Source: Alphaproteobacteria bacterium
GTDB lineage: Bacteria > Pseudomonadota > Alphaproteobacteria > Micavibrionales > Micavibrionaceae
Reading direction: 5' to 3'
Length of the DNA stretch: 64,000 bases
Assembly: GCA_017999645.1 (NCBI GenBank)
Contig: JAGNLJ010000002.1
Span: 1 to 64,000 of the forward strand
Part shown: positions 8,764-18,542 of the stretch, one piece after another
Layout: every line of letters begins with the position of its first letter
Numbering within the stretch: position 1 is the first letter of the stretch
Made by a program: the position numbers and the translations under genes
The notes under the pieces: model-generated
The model's input: only the letters and a program-made list of their open reading frames with translations
What the model was told of the DNA's origin: nothing
Database searches by the model: none

Positions 8764-10751
8764 TAGATGCCGTTCATGGCGACGTGAATTTCCGCCACCG
8801 GATCTTTCTGCACGCCCTTAAGACGTAATCTATAAACGTAAATCGATTCCATTACGCGCTGCGTGTAGTTGCGCGTTTCATAAATTGGCATCATCTCGAT
8901 CCAGTCGACAAGATCGACCTCGCCCTTGCGCGGATCGCCGAAATTTTCGATCCAGCCATCGACACGGCCCGGCCCGGCGTTATAGGCGGCAATCGCCATC
9001 GGGTAAAAACCCTTATAACGCGCCAACAATTCCTGCATGTAGGTCGTACCAAGGCGAATGTTATAATCCGGGTTGCCGAGTTTGGACTGGCTGTAAGCGA
9101 GGCCTGCTTTCTTCGCCATACTTTTGGCGGTCGCAGGCATGAGCTGCATCATGCCGGTTGCACCCACGGGGCTCTGGGCCGCAGGATCGAACATGCTTTC
9201 CTGGCGGATGATGGAATGAACGAGCGCCCATTCCGTGGGCACGCCCTGCAGGCGGTCGGTGATGACGGGATAGGATTGCGCCGTCAGGAACAATCCCTTG
9301 TTCGTTGCTTCCTTGGCAATTTTCACGGCGTTGTAATATTGCTTCATGTCGGAGGCGCGCTCCGCGGCGAAGCGGTAGGCCTTCGGGGTTCCTTGTGTTT
9401 CTGCGAACTGCTCGAGGAAACGGCTGGATTCCTTTTTCATGCCTGCGGCGTGGAAAAACTCCGCGGCCCGGATCATATCGCTCCGGCTCATCTGTGTGCG
9501 ATCGGCGGCGGAAATTTGCGGGGCTGACGCATTCGGCAGCGTATTCTGCAGGCCGACTTCCGCACCCGCGAGCTGACCGTAGAACACGGTCTGGTATTTA
9601 CCGGCTTCCTTGAACCATGCGTCGGCGACTTTTTTCTGCTTGAGCGCCTGTGCCGTACGGCCCATCCAGTATGCGCCGCGCGCCTTGCTCACAGGCGTGC
9701 TGACATTTTTATAAAGCGCCTCGAAATGTTTGGCAGCCTTGGCGGGCTCATTCAGATAGCGCAGCGCCAGCCATCCGGCCATCCATTCGGCTTCGGCAAA
9801 TGCAAAACCTTCCGTCTGGCTGTGTTTCGACGCGAGCAGATAAGCGCTTTCATACATTTTTCGCTCGAGCAGGCGGCGGATAATGATATGCCGCTCCTTC
9901 CACCATTCGCCGGGATTTTGGATCTGGCTCGCGGGCGGCGCATTGTTCAGAATCTCCATCGCCTCGACATCGAGATTGTTTTTCCGGCGCCAGCGCACTC
10001 TTTCATACAACAGGCCGGGGTCATTCTGCAGATTGCGCGGCACCCTGGCGAGCAGCGCATTGATGCCGGGCTTGTTCTCGGCAATTCCAATCCGTGCCTC
10101 GGTCAGTTGCGGATAGCCATGGCCGAGAACCTCGGCGATGCCGCGCGCGTTCGTGTACTGGCCGGAGAATAAAAGCGTATCGAGGCGCTTCCTGTGTGCA
10201 TTCATGTCGATCAGGCCGCCATATTTATAATAGATGCGTTTCTGATCATCCCGCGTCGTGAGTTTCGAGGCCCACCATTCGGTGATGAATTTTTTTGCCT
10301 TAACCTGCTGGCCTGTGCCGGTCAACGCGCCGAGATAACGGTCGAGGCCTGCGGCCGTCAGCGGCGGGTAATCGGCAAACCATGCGTTCACTTCCGCATT
10401 ACTGAGGCGCGCGGGCATATCCTTCTCGGCCTTTTCGCGCAAGGCGTCCATGCGCGGCCAGTCAGGGTTGCCCCGGATGAACTGCGCCAGTTGTGTGTAA
10501 TTCGACTGCGCGTCCTCCTCGCGGAAATACATCCATATATAAAGCTTATGCGCGAGAGGGTCTTTCGTCTGCTGGACGAGCTTATGCGCCATCGACCATT
10601 GCTTCTGCTGCATGGCCTGCAGAGCGCGGATGATGGTGGCGTTATCGGCTTGCGAGACCGACGGGCCCAGCAGGAAAACAGCCATAAGCCCCAGAACAAG
10701 GCTTTTCTTGCAAGGACGCAGGCGCGCGGCTAGACTGGCAACCGGTCGCAA
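8760..10751 (-). CDS. slt: Soluble lytic murein transglycosylase (Slt70-like, GH23)
   Basis: An exo-acting periplasmic transglycosylase that cleaves peptidoglycan glycan strands to anhydromuropeptides. A long alpha-helical superhelix (U-shaped region) precedes a C-terminal GH23 domain: catalytic Glu in IIRQESMFDP, then SPVGATGMMQLMPATA, and the NAGPGR motif in AIAAYNAGPGRVDGW. The start is difficult. ATG at 10685 leaves only a 13-residue, uncharged leader, whereas TTG at 10751 or CTG near 10721 gives a proper signal peptide with basic residues (RLRPCKKSLVLGL) cut after VSQA. I chose TTG 10751, although no Shine-Dalgarno is obvious. The gene is divergent from dapA and its 3' end overlaps the VWA gene stop by four bases. 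Confidence 0.9.
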   Translation of the reverse strand: MRPVASLAARLRPCKKSLVLGLMAVFLLGPSVSQADNATIIRALQAMQQKQWSMAHKLVQQTKDPLAHKLYIWMYFREEDAQSNYTQLAQFIRGNPDWPRMDALREKAEKDMPARLSNAEVNAWFADYPPLTAAGLDRYLGALTGTGQQVKAKKFITEWWASKLTTRDDQKRIYYKYGGLIDMNAHRKRLDTLLFSGQYTNARGIAEVLGHGYPQLTEARIGIAENKPGINALLARVPRNLQNDPGLLYERVRWRRKNNLDVEAMEILNNAPPASQIQNPGEWWKERHIIIRRLLERKMYESAYLLASKHSQTEGFAFAEAEWMAGWLALRYLNEPAKAAKHFEALYKNVSTPVSKARGAYWMGRTAQALKQKKVADAWFKEAGKYQTVFYGQLAGAEVGLQNTLPNASAPQISAADRTQMSRSDMIRAAEFFHAAGMKKESSRFLEQFAETQGTPKAYRFAAERASDMKQYYNAVKIAKEATNKGLFLTAQSYPVITDRLQGVPTEWALVHSIIRQESMFDPAAQSPVGATGMMQLMPATAKSMAKKAGLAYSQSKLGNPDYNIRLGTTYMQELLARYKGFYPMAIAAYNAGPGRVDGWIENFGDPRKGEVDLVDWIEMMPIYETRNYTQRVMESIYVYRLRLKGVQKDPVAEIHVAMNGIY
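10708..10736 (+). promoter_or_regulatory. Candidate dapA sigma-70 promoter
   Basis: TTGCAA (10708-10713), 17 bases, then TAGACT (10731-10736). Each hexamer matches the consensus at four of six positions. Predicted transcription start near 10743, about 45 bases before the dapA ATG. It lies inside the probable 5' coding end of the divergent slt gene. Seen as sequence only; no experimental support. Confidence 0.45.
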
Positions 10752-10787
10752 AGCGTTGCGGCCAAAGGATTTAAAGGAAAGTTTCAG

Positions 10788-11699
10788 ATGTTCAAAGGCT
10801 CTATCCCGGCGCTGATTACGCCCTTCCGGAACGGCGAGATCGACTGGCCCGCGTTCAACAATTTTGTTGAATGGCAGGTCGAACAGGGATCTCACGGGGT
10901 TGTGCCCTGCGGGACTACCGGCGAGTCCCCTACGCTTTCTCACGATGAACATAACGCCATTGTCGAGAGGTGCGTGGCCGTGGTCAAGAAGAGAGTTCCG
11001 GTTATTGCCGGAACGGGCTCGAATTCCACAAAAGAAGCGATTGATCTGACCCAGCACGCCAAGGATGCAGGTGTGGATGCCGCCCTGATCGTCACACCAT
11101 ATTATAACAAGCCGACGCAGGAAGGCATGTACCAGCATTTCAAGGCGATTCATGACGCGGTGGCGCTGCCGATCATAATTTATAACATCCCGGGGCGCTC
11201 GGTCATCGACATGAGCAATGACACGATTGCGCGGCTTGTGAAGCTGCCGAATATCGTCGGCATAAAAGATGCAACCGGACATCTCGACCGCCCTTCCCTG
11301 CTCCGGCAGAAAGTCGGTGATAAATTCTGCCAGCTCAGCGGCAATGATGAATCATCGCCTGCCTTTCTCGCGCAGGGCGGCGTGGGCTGCATCTCAGTGG
11401 CAGCTAATATCGCACCGAAGCTGCATGCGACGATGCAGGAATCCTGGACAAAGGGCGACCTTAAAACTTTTGCCCAGATCCGCGACCAACTAGTGCCGAT
11501 GTGGAGCGCAATTTTCTGCGAGACCAACCCGGCGCCGACCAAATATGCGCTGAGCCGCATGGGTTTCTGCACCGATGAAGTGCGCCTGCCGCTGGTTACG
11601 ATCAGCGATAATTCAAAGCAGCTGGTGGACGCGGCGATGGCGCATGCAGGCATCAAGGCGCAGGCACCGGGCAAGCCGCTTGCCAAGGCCCATGGCTAG
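10788..11699 (+). CDS. dapA: 4-hydroxy-tetrahydrodipicolinate synthase
   Basis: Catalyses condensation of pyruvate with aspartate semialdehyde, the first step committed to lysine and meso-diaminopimelate for peptidoglycan. It is a 303-residue class I aldolase. The Schiff-base lysine is K160 in VGIKDATG, the catalytic tyrosine Y132 in IYNIPGR, and the substrate-binding [10 protein letters not shown] stretch is at 41-50. The ATG follows AAGGAAAG by a normal spacing. The stop overlaps the smpB start by eight bases, so the two genes are translated from one message. Having a lytic transglycosylase divergent from dapA places two cell-wall genes back to back. Confidence 0.97.
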   Translation: MFKGSIPALITPFRNGEIDWPAFNNFVEWQVEQGSHGVVPCGTTGESPTLSHDEHNAIVERCVAVVKKRVPVIAGTGSNSTKEAIDLTQHAKDAGVDAALIVTPYYNKPTQEGMYQHFKAIHDAVALPIIIYNIPGRSVIDMSNDTIARLVKLPNIVGIKDATGHLDRPSLLRQKVGDKFCQLSGNDESSPAFLAQGGVGCISVAANIAPKLHATMQESWTKGDLKTFAQIRDQLVPMWSAIFCETNPAPTKYALSRMGFCTDEVRLPLVTISDNSKQLVDAAMAHAGIKAQAPGKPLAKAHG

Positions 11700-12189
11700 C
11701 AAGAAAAAAGACAAAAAATCAGGACTACTTTCGACGAACGTGACGGTGGCCGAAAACCGCCGCGCGCGTTACGAATACACGCTTGAGGATAAATTCGAGG
11801 CCGGGCTGATGCTGACAGGGAGCGAGGTGAAATCGCTGCGCACCGGGCAATGTTCGATCAACGAAGCCTATGTCGGGCCGCAGCGCGGGGAAATCTGGCT
11901 GTTCAATGCCAACATCGCCGAATACAAGCAGGCGCACGCCGATCGCCAGCATCAGCCCAAGCGCGCGCGGAAATTATTGTTGGCCAAGCGCGAGATGAAC
12001 AAGATTCTTGGCGCGACGCAGCGTGAGGGTTACACGGTTATTCCGCTGCGGTTGTTTTTCAACGGGCGCGGACTGGCGAAGCTGGAAATTGCGTTGGCGA
12101 AGGGTAAAAAACTGCACGACAAGCGCGAGACGACAAAAAAGCGCGACTGGAGTCGCCAGAAATCGAGATTACTGCGGACGAAAGACTAG
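11692..12189 (+). CDS. smpB: SsrA-binding protein SmpB
   Basis: Small RNA-binding protein that escorts tmRNA to stalled ribosomes for trans-translation. The 165-residue protein has the OB-fold signatures [34 protein letters not shown] and [11 protein letters not shown], and the basic C-terminal tail ([20 protein letters not shown]) that enters the decoding centre. The ATG at 11692 sits inside the dapA 3' end; an open frame further upstream is only dapA read in another frame. Its stop overlaps the convergent corA stop region by four bases. The tmRNA gene itself is not in this window. Confidence 0.96.
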   Translation: MASKKKDKKSGLLSTNVTVAENRRARYEYTLEDKFEAGLMLTGSEVKSLRTGQCSINEAYVGPQRGEIWLFNANIAEYKQAHADRQHQPKRARKLLLAKREMNKILGATQREGYTVIPLRLFFNGRGLAKLEIALAKGKKLHDKRETTKKRDWSRQKSRLLRTKD

Positions 12190-13295
12190 CTTTCCTCTTC
12201 CTCGAGCGCGGCGCCAGGCTTTTTCGTGTCGAGCCAGCCGAGATTCCAGAAAAACAGCAGCATACCCAGGAAAATCACCAGCATGACACCCATGACGATG
12301 GGGTAACCATGCGGATGATTGAGCTCGGGCATGTTGGAGGGGAAATCCGTATTAAAATTCATGCCATACACGCCGACGATGAAGGTCAAAGGCATGAAGA
12401 TGGTGGTGATAACGGTCAGGACTTTCATGACTTCGTTCATGCGGGTACTAATCGACGAGAAATAGAGATCGGACAGCGAGGAGAGCCGGTCGCGGTAGTT
12501 TTCGATGATGTCGAGGATCTGGATGACATGGTCCTGGCAGTCGCGGAAGAACAGCAATGTTTCCTTGCGGACCAGTTTTGTATCGGCGTTGATGCGGTTC
12601 AGCGCCTCGCGGATCGGCCAGACGCAAAGGCGCAATGCGTGAAGCTCACGGCGGATCTGGTGGACATGGGCCATGGCGGATTCAGCCGGGTTTTCAAGAA
12701 TGGCTTCCTCGAGGTCATCAAGGCGATCGCCGTAATCCTCGAGCACAGGGAAATAACCGTCAACAATCGCGTCGATCAACGAATAAGCCATGTAATCGGC
12801 GTGCGCCATGCGGAGACGGCGGCCGCCCTTACGGAGGCGCTCGCGCACACCATTAAACACATCGCCGACATCTTCCTGGAAGGTGACGACGAAATTCTTG
12901 CCCCAGAACATGGATATCTGCTCGAGCGAAGGCGCGTTTTCGCCTCTTGTGACCATGCGCAGGGTTGCGAACATGTGGCTTTCATATTCCTCAACCTTGG
13001 CGCGCTGGGGAACGTGCAGAACGTCTTCGAGCGCGAGAGCGTGGAGGCTGAACATTTCACCGAGATCGGCGATGACTTTTGCGTCGGCAAGACCATCGAC
13101 ATTGACCCAGATCATCGGCCATTTCTGGCGGTAGATTTCAATATCGGCGACGGAGGTTATTTTCGGCTCCTCGATGCCGTCGACATCAAAAGCGAAGACG
13201 GTAATGACCGGCTGCACAGCGCCCTTCGGGGCCTGCAACGTTCCCGGTGCAAGCCCCGCCTTGGGATGTGCCTTGTAGAGCAGCCGTGCCTTCAA
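12186..13295 (-). CDS. corA: CorA-family magnesium/cobalt transporter
   Basis: A 369-residue inner-membrane divalent cation channel. The N-terminal two thirds form the cytoplasmic alpha/beta funnel and long helices ([38 protein letters not shown]). Two transmembrane helices close the C-terminus, joined by the signature YGMNF, followed by [14 protein letters not shown]. The start is TTG at 13295 after AAGGATAGGAT; no closer ATG exists. It begins 13 bases after the recA stop on the same strand, so it may be transcribed with recA. Substrate (Mg, Co or Zn) cannot be read from the sequence. Confidence 0.93.
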   Translation of the reverse strand: MKARLLYKAHPKAGLAPGTLQAPKGAVQPVITVFAFDVDGIEEPKITSVADIEIYRQKWPMIWVNVDGLADAKVIADLGEMFSLHALALEDVLHVPQRAKVEEYESHMFATLRMVTRGENAPSLEQISMFWGKNFVVTFQEDVGDVFNGVRERLRKGGRRLRMAHADYMAYSLIDAIVDGYFPVLEDYGDRLDDLEEAILENPAESAMAHVHQIRRELHALRLCVWPIREALNRINADTKLVRKETLLFFRDCQDHVIQILDIIENYRDRLSSLSDLYFSSISTRMNEVMKVLTVITTIFMPLTFIVGVYGMNFNTDFPSNMPELNHPHGYPIVMGVMLVIFLGMLLFFWNLGWLDTKKPGAALEEEES

Positions 13296-13308
13296 ATCCT
13301 ATCCTTCA

Positions 13309-14496
13309 TTAACTGGCCTTCTTTGATTTCGCGGACGGGCGGTCATTGGCGACAGGTTCCGGGCTGTCGTCACCACCCTCCTCGGCTTCCGCCGCCTCGT
13401 TATTCTCGGGGCCTACCAGCAGGCTTTCGGCGACGAGACCGGCATTCTGGCGAAGTTGCGATTCAAGTTTCGCCGCGACCTCGGGATTTTCTTTCATATA
13501 CTGCTTGGCGTTCTCGCGGCCCTGGCCGATACGCTGGCCGTCATAAGAGAACCACGCGCCGGATTTTTCGACGAGGTTCGCCGCGACGCCGAGATCGACG
13601 AGTTCGCCCACTTTTGAAATGCCCTCGCCATACATAATGTCGAATTCGACCTGGCGGAACGGCGGGGCCATCTTGTTCTTGACGACCTTGACCCGCGTCT
13701 GGTTACCGACAACGGTTTCGCGGTCCTTGATGGAGCCAATGCGGCGGATATCAAGGCGGACGGAGGCGTAGAATTTCAGCGCGTTGCCGCCTGTCGTGGT
13801 TTCAGGCGAGCCGAACATGACGCCGATCTTCATGCGGATCTGGTTGATGAAAATGACGATGGTGCGTGAACGGGAAATCGAGCCCGTGAGTTTGCGCAGC
13901 GCCTGCGACATCAATCTTGCCTGCAAGCCCACATGCGTATCACCCATTTCGCCCTCTAACTCGGCGCGCGGCACGAGCGCGGCGACGGAGTCGATCACCA
14001 GTACGTCGAGCGCGCCGGAGCGCACCAGCGTGTCGGCGATTTCAAGCGCCTGTTCGCCCGCGTCGGGCTGGGAGATAAGAAGATTGTCGATATTGACGCC
14101 GAGTTTCTTGGCGTAACCGGGGTCGAGCGCATGTTCGGCATCGACGATGGCGCATGTGCCGCCGGTTTTTTGCGCCTCCGCGATGACCTGCAGAGCGAGA
14201 GTGGTTTTACCCGAGCTTTCCGGCCCGTAAATTTCGATGATGCGTCCGCGCGGCAGACCGCCGATGCCGAGCGCGACATCCAGACCGAGCGAGCCGGTGG
14301 AGACGACCTCAACCTGCGCCTGGTTCTGCTCGCCGGCGAGTTTCATGATCGATCCCTTGCCGAAGGCGCGCTCGATCTGCGTCAGGGCGGCATCGAGGGC
14401 CTTTTGCTTGTCGGAACCGGTTTGTTTCATGGAATCGCCTTTTGGCTCTCCCCTATCAAGGGTCTTGTCTACGGTTTTGAGGGCGGTAACAGACAT
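13309..14496 (-). CDS. recA: DNA recombinase RecA
   Basis: ATP-dependent strand-exchange recombinase that also triggers LexA self-cleavage. It is 395 residues from the ATG at 14496, which has AAGGAG seven bases upstream; it carries a slightly longer N-terminus than E. coli RecA, so an internal ATG ([20 protein letters not shown] follows) is an alternative. Walker A is GPESSGKT, with [14 protein letters not shown], the DNA-binding loop region ([14 protein letters not shown] [13 protein letters not shown]) and [20 protein letters not shown]. The acidic C-terminal tail, rich in Glu, is present. A promoter and a candidate LexA box lie 80-120 bases upstream. Confidence 0.97.
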   Translation of the reverse strand: MSVTALKTVDKTLDRGEPKGDSMKQTGSDKQKALDAALTQIERAFGKGSIMKLAGEQNQAQVEVVSTGSLGLDVALGIGGLPRGRIIEIYGPESSGKTTLALQVIAEAQKTGGTCAIVDAEHALDPGYAKKLGVNIDNLLISQPDAGEQALEIADTLVRSGALDVLVIDSVAALVPRAELEGEMGDTHVGLQARLMSQALRKLTGSISRSRTIVIFINQIRMKIGVMFGSPETTTGGNALKFYASVRLDIRRIGSIKDRETVVGNQTRVKVVKNKMAPPFRQVEFDIMYGEGISKVGELVDLGVAANLVEKSGAWFSYDGQRIGQGRENAKQYMKENPEVAAKLESQLRQNAGLVAESLLVGPENNEAAEAEEGGDDSPEPVANDRPSAKSKKAS

Positions 14497-14575
14497 TTGT
14501 GTTCTCCTTTTCTTTCGCACGATTCTGTGCGGGCTGTAAATGATTGGGGCGACTCAGAAGTTATTCGATGACTCA

Positions 14576-14616
14576 AATGTACGCTATTTGTTCTCATTGT
14601 CAAACAAAAAGAGAAC
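14576..14616 (-). promoter_or_regulatory. recA promoter with candidate alphaproteobacterial LexA box
   Basis: On the minus strand TTGACA (complement of 14598-14603) is followed after 16 bases by TACATT (14576-14581), a good sigma-70 promoter ending about 80 bases before the recA ATG. Overlapping its -35 is GTTC-N7-GTTT (complement of 14602-14616), one mismatch from the alphaproteobacterial SOS box GTTC-N7-GTTC. The position is right for LexA repression. Promoter call fairly good; operator call is inference. Confidence 0.6.
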
Positions 14617-14647
14617 ATTGAATAAAATTCAATATTTAAAGGGTTTT

Positions 14648-17146
14648 TTAACCGCCGAGGACGTCCTTAACCTTCGCCGCGAGCTGCTTGAGCGTGAAGG
14701 GCTTGGGCAGGAAAAAGGTGTTCGAGCCCATGTAATCCTTGAGCTTGTCCTCGGTGTAGCCGGAGATGAAAATGATTTTAAGGTCCGGGTTGTTCTGGCG
14801 CATTCTTTGAGCCAGCGTCGGACCGTCCATCACGGGCATGACGACGTCGGTGACGAGAAGATCGAGATGCTTGTTCTCCTGCTTCGCCATCAGCGAGAGT
14901 GCGCTCTCGCCGCTTTCGGCGGTAAGAACCTGGTAGCCCTTGTTGGTCAGCGCGCGCTGGCTGAAGGTGCGGACGGCGTCTTCGTCTTCCACCAATAATA
15001 TGCGCTCGGTGCCGGTGAGATCCTTGGTGATGTCTTCTTCGGATGAGGGACGCGGCTCTACCTCCTCCTCCGCGTCGGTGGCGCGGGGAAGATAGATGAA
15101 GAATGTCGTGCCTTCATGGAGGCGGCTGTTCACGTCGAGGAAGCCGCCCGTCTGCTTGATGATGCCGTAAACGGTAGCGAGGCCGAGGCCGGTTCCATGA
15201 CCGACTTCTTTTGTTGTGAAGAACGGCTCGAAAATCCGGGCAAAGTTTTCTTCAGGAATGCCGCAGCCCGTGTCCGTCACCTTAATAAGTGTCCAGTGAC
15301 CGGTCGGCAGTTCCTCGGAAACCAGTTCCACCGGCACGCGTGTGGTGAAGTTTTCGGTTTCGATGGAGAGCTTGCCGCCGCTGCCCATGGCATCGCGCGC
15401 GTTGACGGCGAGGTTGATCAGCACCTGCTCCATCTGGCCTTCGTCGACTTTTACGAGGCCAAGCTCGTGGCCGTGCGTGAGATCGAGCTCGATCCCGGCG
15501 CCGATCAGGCGGCGCAGCAGGTGCGACACTTCCGTGAGAATGTCGGTAATGTCCTGCACGCGCGGACGCAGGGTTTGCTGGCGGGAAAAAGCGAGCAACT
15601 GGCGCACAAGATTGGCGGCGCGGTTGGAGTTCTGCTTGATCTGCATGATGTCGGCAAAAGACGGATCGCCCGGCTTGTGACGCAGCAGAAGCAGATCGCA
15701 AAATCCGATAATCGCGGTGAGAAGATTGTTGAAATCGTGCGCGATACCGCCCGCGAGCTGGCCGATGGCCTGCATCTTTTGCGACTGGACGAACTGGACC
15801 TCCAGCGATTTTCTTTCCGTGACGTCGATGAAATGCAGGACGAAACTGCCCTCGCGGAATTTACGCGCGTGCATCTGGGTCATAACTTTCTTCTTGCCGC
15901 CGGAGAGAGAAATTTCAAGCGGCGCGCGCATCGGGTGCCCCTGCTCGATCTGCTCAAGCGTGGATTTGAATGTTTGGTGATCTTCGGCGCTGATGAGTTT
16001 TTTGAAGGCCGAGCCTTCAATTTCAGAAATGGAAACGTCCAGCATATCGGCGAAGGCATTATTGCAATCGGCGATGGTGCCCTTGCCGTCGACCTGCACG
16101 ATGCCGAGCGGCGCCTCTTCGAAGAATCTCTGGAATCGGTCTTCGGAGGCCTTCAGGGCCTTATGCATTTCGCGCTCGGCGGTCAGATCGTGGACGACGG
16201 CGCGGGTTCTTACTCTTCCGTCAGATTCGCGCACCACCACCTGGTTAATCGAGGCGAGGAAGGTTTTGCCACCGGGCCCTTTCATGCGGACCTCGACGAC
16301 CTGGCGTGTGCGGCCTTCATCGACGAGGTCGAACGGATTGCCTTTTTTCGGCGGCGCGGAGAGATATGTGTGAAGCGTGCCGTGCTCGAGCAAGTTGCGC
16401 AGATCCTCGCCGATCCAACGCGCAAACGTTGCGTTAGCGAAAACGAAACGGCCCTGCTCGTCGACCGAGAAGAATCCGACCGGCGCGTTGTCGGTAAAAT
16501 CGATCAGCTTTTCGCGTTCCTCGCGGATGGCACGGTCGGAGCTGTGCTTTTGCGTGACGTCATCGACGCGCCAGTGCACATAACCCGCATAACCCGCGAC
16601 GGGCTGCGCGGTTACGGTCAGCCAGCGCTCGCGGTCTTCATATTTTGAAAAAAGCTCGAGAGAATCTGTAAGACCGCGATGTGCCTGATCGGCCAACAGA
16701 CGGAAATGCGCGGCACCCTCGTCATTGTTCTGAAATAATTTCGTCAAGGTCGGCAGGCTGGGCACACCGACGCCGCGGCAGAGTCTTTCGAATTTATTAT
16801 TGTAGTAAACCGTGTTCTCGGCGCTGTCGGTGATCAGGCGCGCACCACGACTTCCCTCCAGCACTTCGCGCATCAGTGTCAGGTTATCGCGGCTGGTGCG
16901 GATGGCTTTGTGGGAACGTAACAAAACAAAACCGACAAAAAGTGAAAACACGAAAGCGAGGCCGGCGATGAAGCGCGTCGTTTCATCAGCGTGCGAAAAC
17001 GCAGCGATGAACAGGAACATAGCAGCGAACAGGCCGAGAAAAATCAACGCGCCGACGCTCTGGTAATTGCGGGCGGTCTTTTTTACGGGGCCGGGCTGGG
17101 CGGTTTTGTAATGCCTAGCAATGAATTCGGCATTGTCCATCTTCAT
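14648..17146 (-). CDS. cckA: Hybrid histidine kinase CckA
   Basis: A membrane hybrid sensor kinase, closest by order of domains and sequence to CckA, which passes phosphate through ChpT to the cell-cycle and flagellar regulator CtrA. Two transmembrane helices are at residues about 30-50 and 58-76. Then come PAS-like domains (around 90-200, 210-325 and 330-445), a HisKA domain with the H-box [12 protein letters not shown] (His470), an ATPase domain with [12 protein letters not shown] and DTGCGIP, and a C-terminal receiver with [13 protein letters not shown]. Length 832 aa. A short MK-MDN start pair makes the exact ATG uncertain by two codons. It follows flhB on the same strand after a repeat-filled gap, consistent with a link to flagellar control. 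Confidence 0.9.
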   Translation of the reverse strand: MKMDNAEFIARHYKTAQPGPVKKTARNYQSVGALIFLGLFAAMFLFIAAFSHADETTRFIAGLAFVFSLFVGFVLLRSHKAIRTSRDNLTLMREVLEGSRGARLITDSAENTVYYNNKFERLCRGVGVPSLPTLTKLFQNNDEGAAHFRLLADQAHRGLTDSLELFSKYEDRERWLTVTAQPVAGYAGYVHWRVDDVTQKHSSDRAIREEREKLIDFTDNAPVGFFSVDEQGRFVFANATFARWIGEDLRNLLEHGTLHTYLSAPPKKGNPFDLVDEGRTRQVVEVRMKGPGGKTFLASINQVVVRESDGRVRTRAVVHDLTAEREMHKALKASEDRFQRFFEEAPLGIVQVDGKGTIADCNNAFADMLDVSISEIEGSAFKKLISAEDHQTFKSTLEQIEQGHPMRAPLEISLSGGKKKVMTQMHARKFREGSFVLHFIDVTERKSLEVQFVQSQKMQAIGQLAGGIAHDFNNLLTAIIGFCDLLLLRHKPGDPSFADIMQIKQNSNRAANLVRQLLAFSRQQTLRPRVQDITDILTEVSHLLRRLIGAGIELDLTHGHELGLVKVDEGQMEQVLINLAVNARDAMGSGGKLSIETENFTTRVPVELVSEELPTGHWTLIKVTDTGCGIPEENFARIFEPFFTTKEVGHGTGLGLATVYGIIKQTGGFLDVNSRLHEGTTFFIYLPRATDAEEEVEPRPSSEEDITKDLTGTERILLVEDEDAVRTFSQRALTNKGYQVLTAESGESALSLMAKQENKHLDLLVTDVVMPVMDGPTLAQRMRQNNPDLKIIFISGYTEDKLKDYMGSNTFFLPKPFTLKQLAAKVKDVLGG

Positions 17147-17176
17147 ATCTTAAAAATACCGTAAATGACACGAAGT

Positions 17177-17282
17177 GTCATCCCCGCGAAGGCGGGGATC
17201 CGGTAATAAAAGCGCGGCTAAAGCCGCATTATATATGCAGATCCCCATTCACGCTCGCTTTCAGCTCGCTGCCGGGGATGAC
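17177..17282. repeat. Dispersed palindromic repeat, GTCATCCCC family, long copy
   Basis: Begins GTCATCCCCGCGAAGGCGGG and ends in CGGGGATGAC, so its ends are inverted repeats; inside lies GCGGCTAAAGCCGC, a smaller hairpin. Similar units are at 34496-34521 and 43280-43352. It fills the gap between the flhB stop and the cckA start and may act as a transcript-processing or attenuating hairpin. Confidence 0.75.
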
Positions 17283-17289
17283 AAAGAGG

Positions 17290-18369
17290 TTAACGGAGCT
17301 TGCCGCGCAGCTTGAAAACGTAGGAAATGACTTCGGCGACGGCCTTGAAATGCTCCGACGGGATGGTTTCGTCGATATCCACGGTGTCATAAAGCACCCG
17401 GGCCAGAGGCGGGTTTTCAAAGAGAACGATATTATGTTCTTTGGCGACTTCGCGGATGCGCAGGGCGACATTATCGAGTCCCTTAGCGATGCAGACCGGT
17501 GCGTCCATCGTTTCAGGTTTGTATTCCAGCGCGATCGAATAGTGCGTCGGGTTTGTGATGACCACGTCGGCGCGGGGCACGGCCTGGATCATGCGCTGAC
17601 GCGCCTTCTCCGTCCGTAATTGACGCAGGCGCGCCTTGACGTGCGGGTCGCCTTCCGTCTGCTTGTATTCGTCTTTCAGTTCCTGCTTGGTCATGCGCAT
17701 GCGTTTGTAATGCTCATAACGCTGGTAGAGCAGATCGATCACCGCGATCACGAGAAGGACAACCAGAATGCCGACCATCAGCCGCACGACCAGTGTTTTC
17801 ATTTCCCCCATCAAAAGCGGGATCGGCAGACCCACCATGTGATCAAGCTGGCCGAAATACGGATAGAGGATTACAGCGCCGACAATACTGATGACGACGA
17901 TTTTCAAAATACCTTTCACGAACTCCATGATCGAACGCATGGAGAAGAGGCGCTGGAATCCCTTCATCGGCGAAATCTTGCTGATGTCGGGCTTGATGAT
18001 CTCGGGCGCAAAGAGCGGCCCGACCTGAACGAACGGCGAAAGAAACGCCGCCAGCATCAACAGCGCAAACGGCAATGCAAGAATGAGCAGGATTTTTTTA
18101 AGACCCTCGCCCAGCGCAATATACAAACCGCCGGGTGCGCCGGGTATATCGTGCGAACGCTCGATATAAGTCTGCATCAATAAGGTGATGTCCTTAAAAA
18201 CGGGCCCTGTGAACGAGACAATAAGGATCGTCGCCGCCAGCAGCATGACCCAGTTGTTGACCTCGCGGGAGAGCGCAACCTGGCCTTTTTTCCGTGCCTC
18301 CTCCAGTTTTTTGGGGGTGGGTTCTTCGGTTTTCTGGGTATCGTCGGGCTGTTCGCCGTCCTCAGCCAT
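17290..18369 (-). CDS. flhB: Flagellar export switch protein FlhB
   Basis: Inner-membrane component of the flagellar type III export gate that switches substrate from rod/hook to filament after self-cleavage. The N-terminus (EEPTPKKLEEARKKGQVALS) is the family hallmark, followed by four hydrophobic helices to about residue 212, then the cytoplasmic domain with the autocleavage site NPTH at 273-276. Length 359 aa is normal. In most relatives flhB directly follows fliR; here a broken LamG gene on the other strand lies between them, so flhB presumably uses a promoter in 18370-18542, where I could not identify one with confidence. Confidence 0.97.
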   Translation of the reverse strand: MAEDGEQPDDTQKTEEPTPKKLEEARKKGQVALSREVNNWVMLLAATILIVSFTGPVFKDITLLMQTYIERSHDIPGAPGGLYIALGEGLKKILLILALPFALLMLAAFLSPFVQVGPLFAPEIIKPDISKISPMKGFQRLFSMRSIMEFVKGILKIVVISIVGAVILYPYFGQLDHMVGLPIPLLMGEMKTLVVRLMVGILVVLLVIAVIDLLYQRYEHYKRMRMTKQELKDEYKQTEGDPHVKARLRQLRTEKARQRMIQAVPRADVVITNPTHYSIALEYKPETMDAPVCIAKGLDNVALRIREVAKEHNIVLFENPPLARVLYDTVDIDETIPSEHFKAVAEVISYVFKLRGKLR

Positions 18370-18542
18370 GAATTATTACAACTCCGTCAGGAATGCGGGA
18401 ATCAACCTTATCAGATAAGGCCTATCCCTTTCCACGGCCTATATTTTTCAGAATAATCCACAGCTATGGATGGAAAATGAAATAGAATATAAACCATTAT
18501 CTGCTACCATAGCGGTAGGGCCTAAAAAACTAAAGCCGACGT

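Noticed and set aside
10752..11282. N-terminal extension of the lytic transglycosylase frame
   Set aside because: It would run antisense through dapA and place residues before the signal peptide.
12309..13637. A 442-codon open frame on the plus strand across corA and recA
   Set aside because: It is antisense to two certain genes, has no family features and arises from their codon bias.
15116..16648. A 510-codon plus-strand open frame opposite cckA
   Set aside because: CckA on the minus strand has clear domains; the opposite frame has none.
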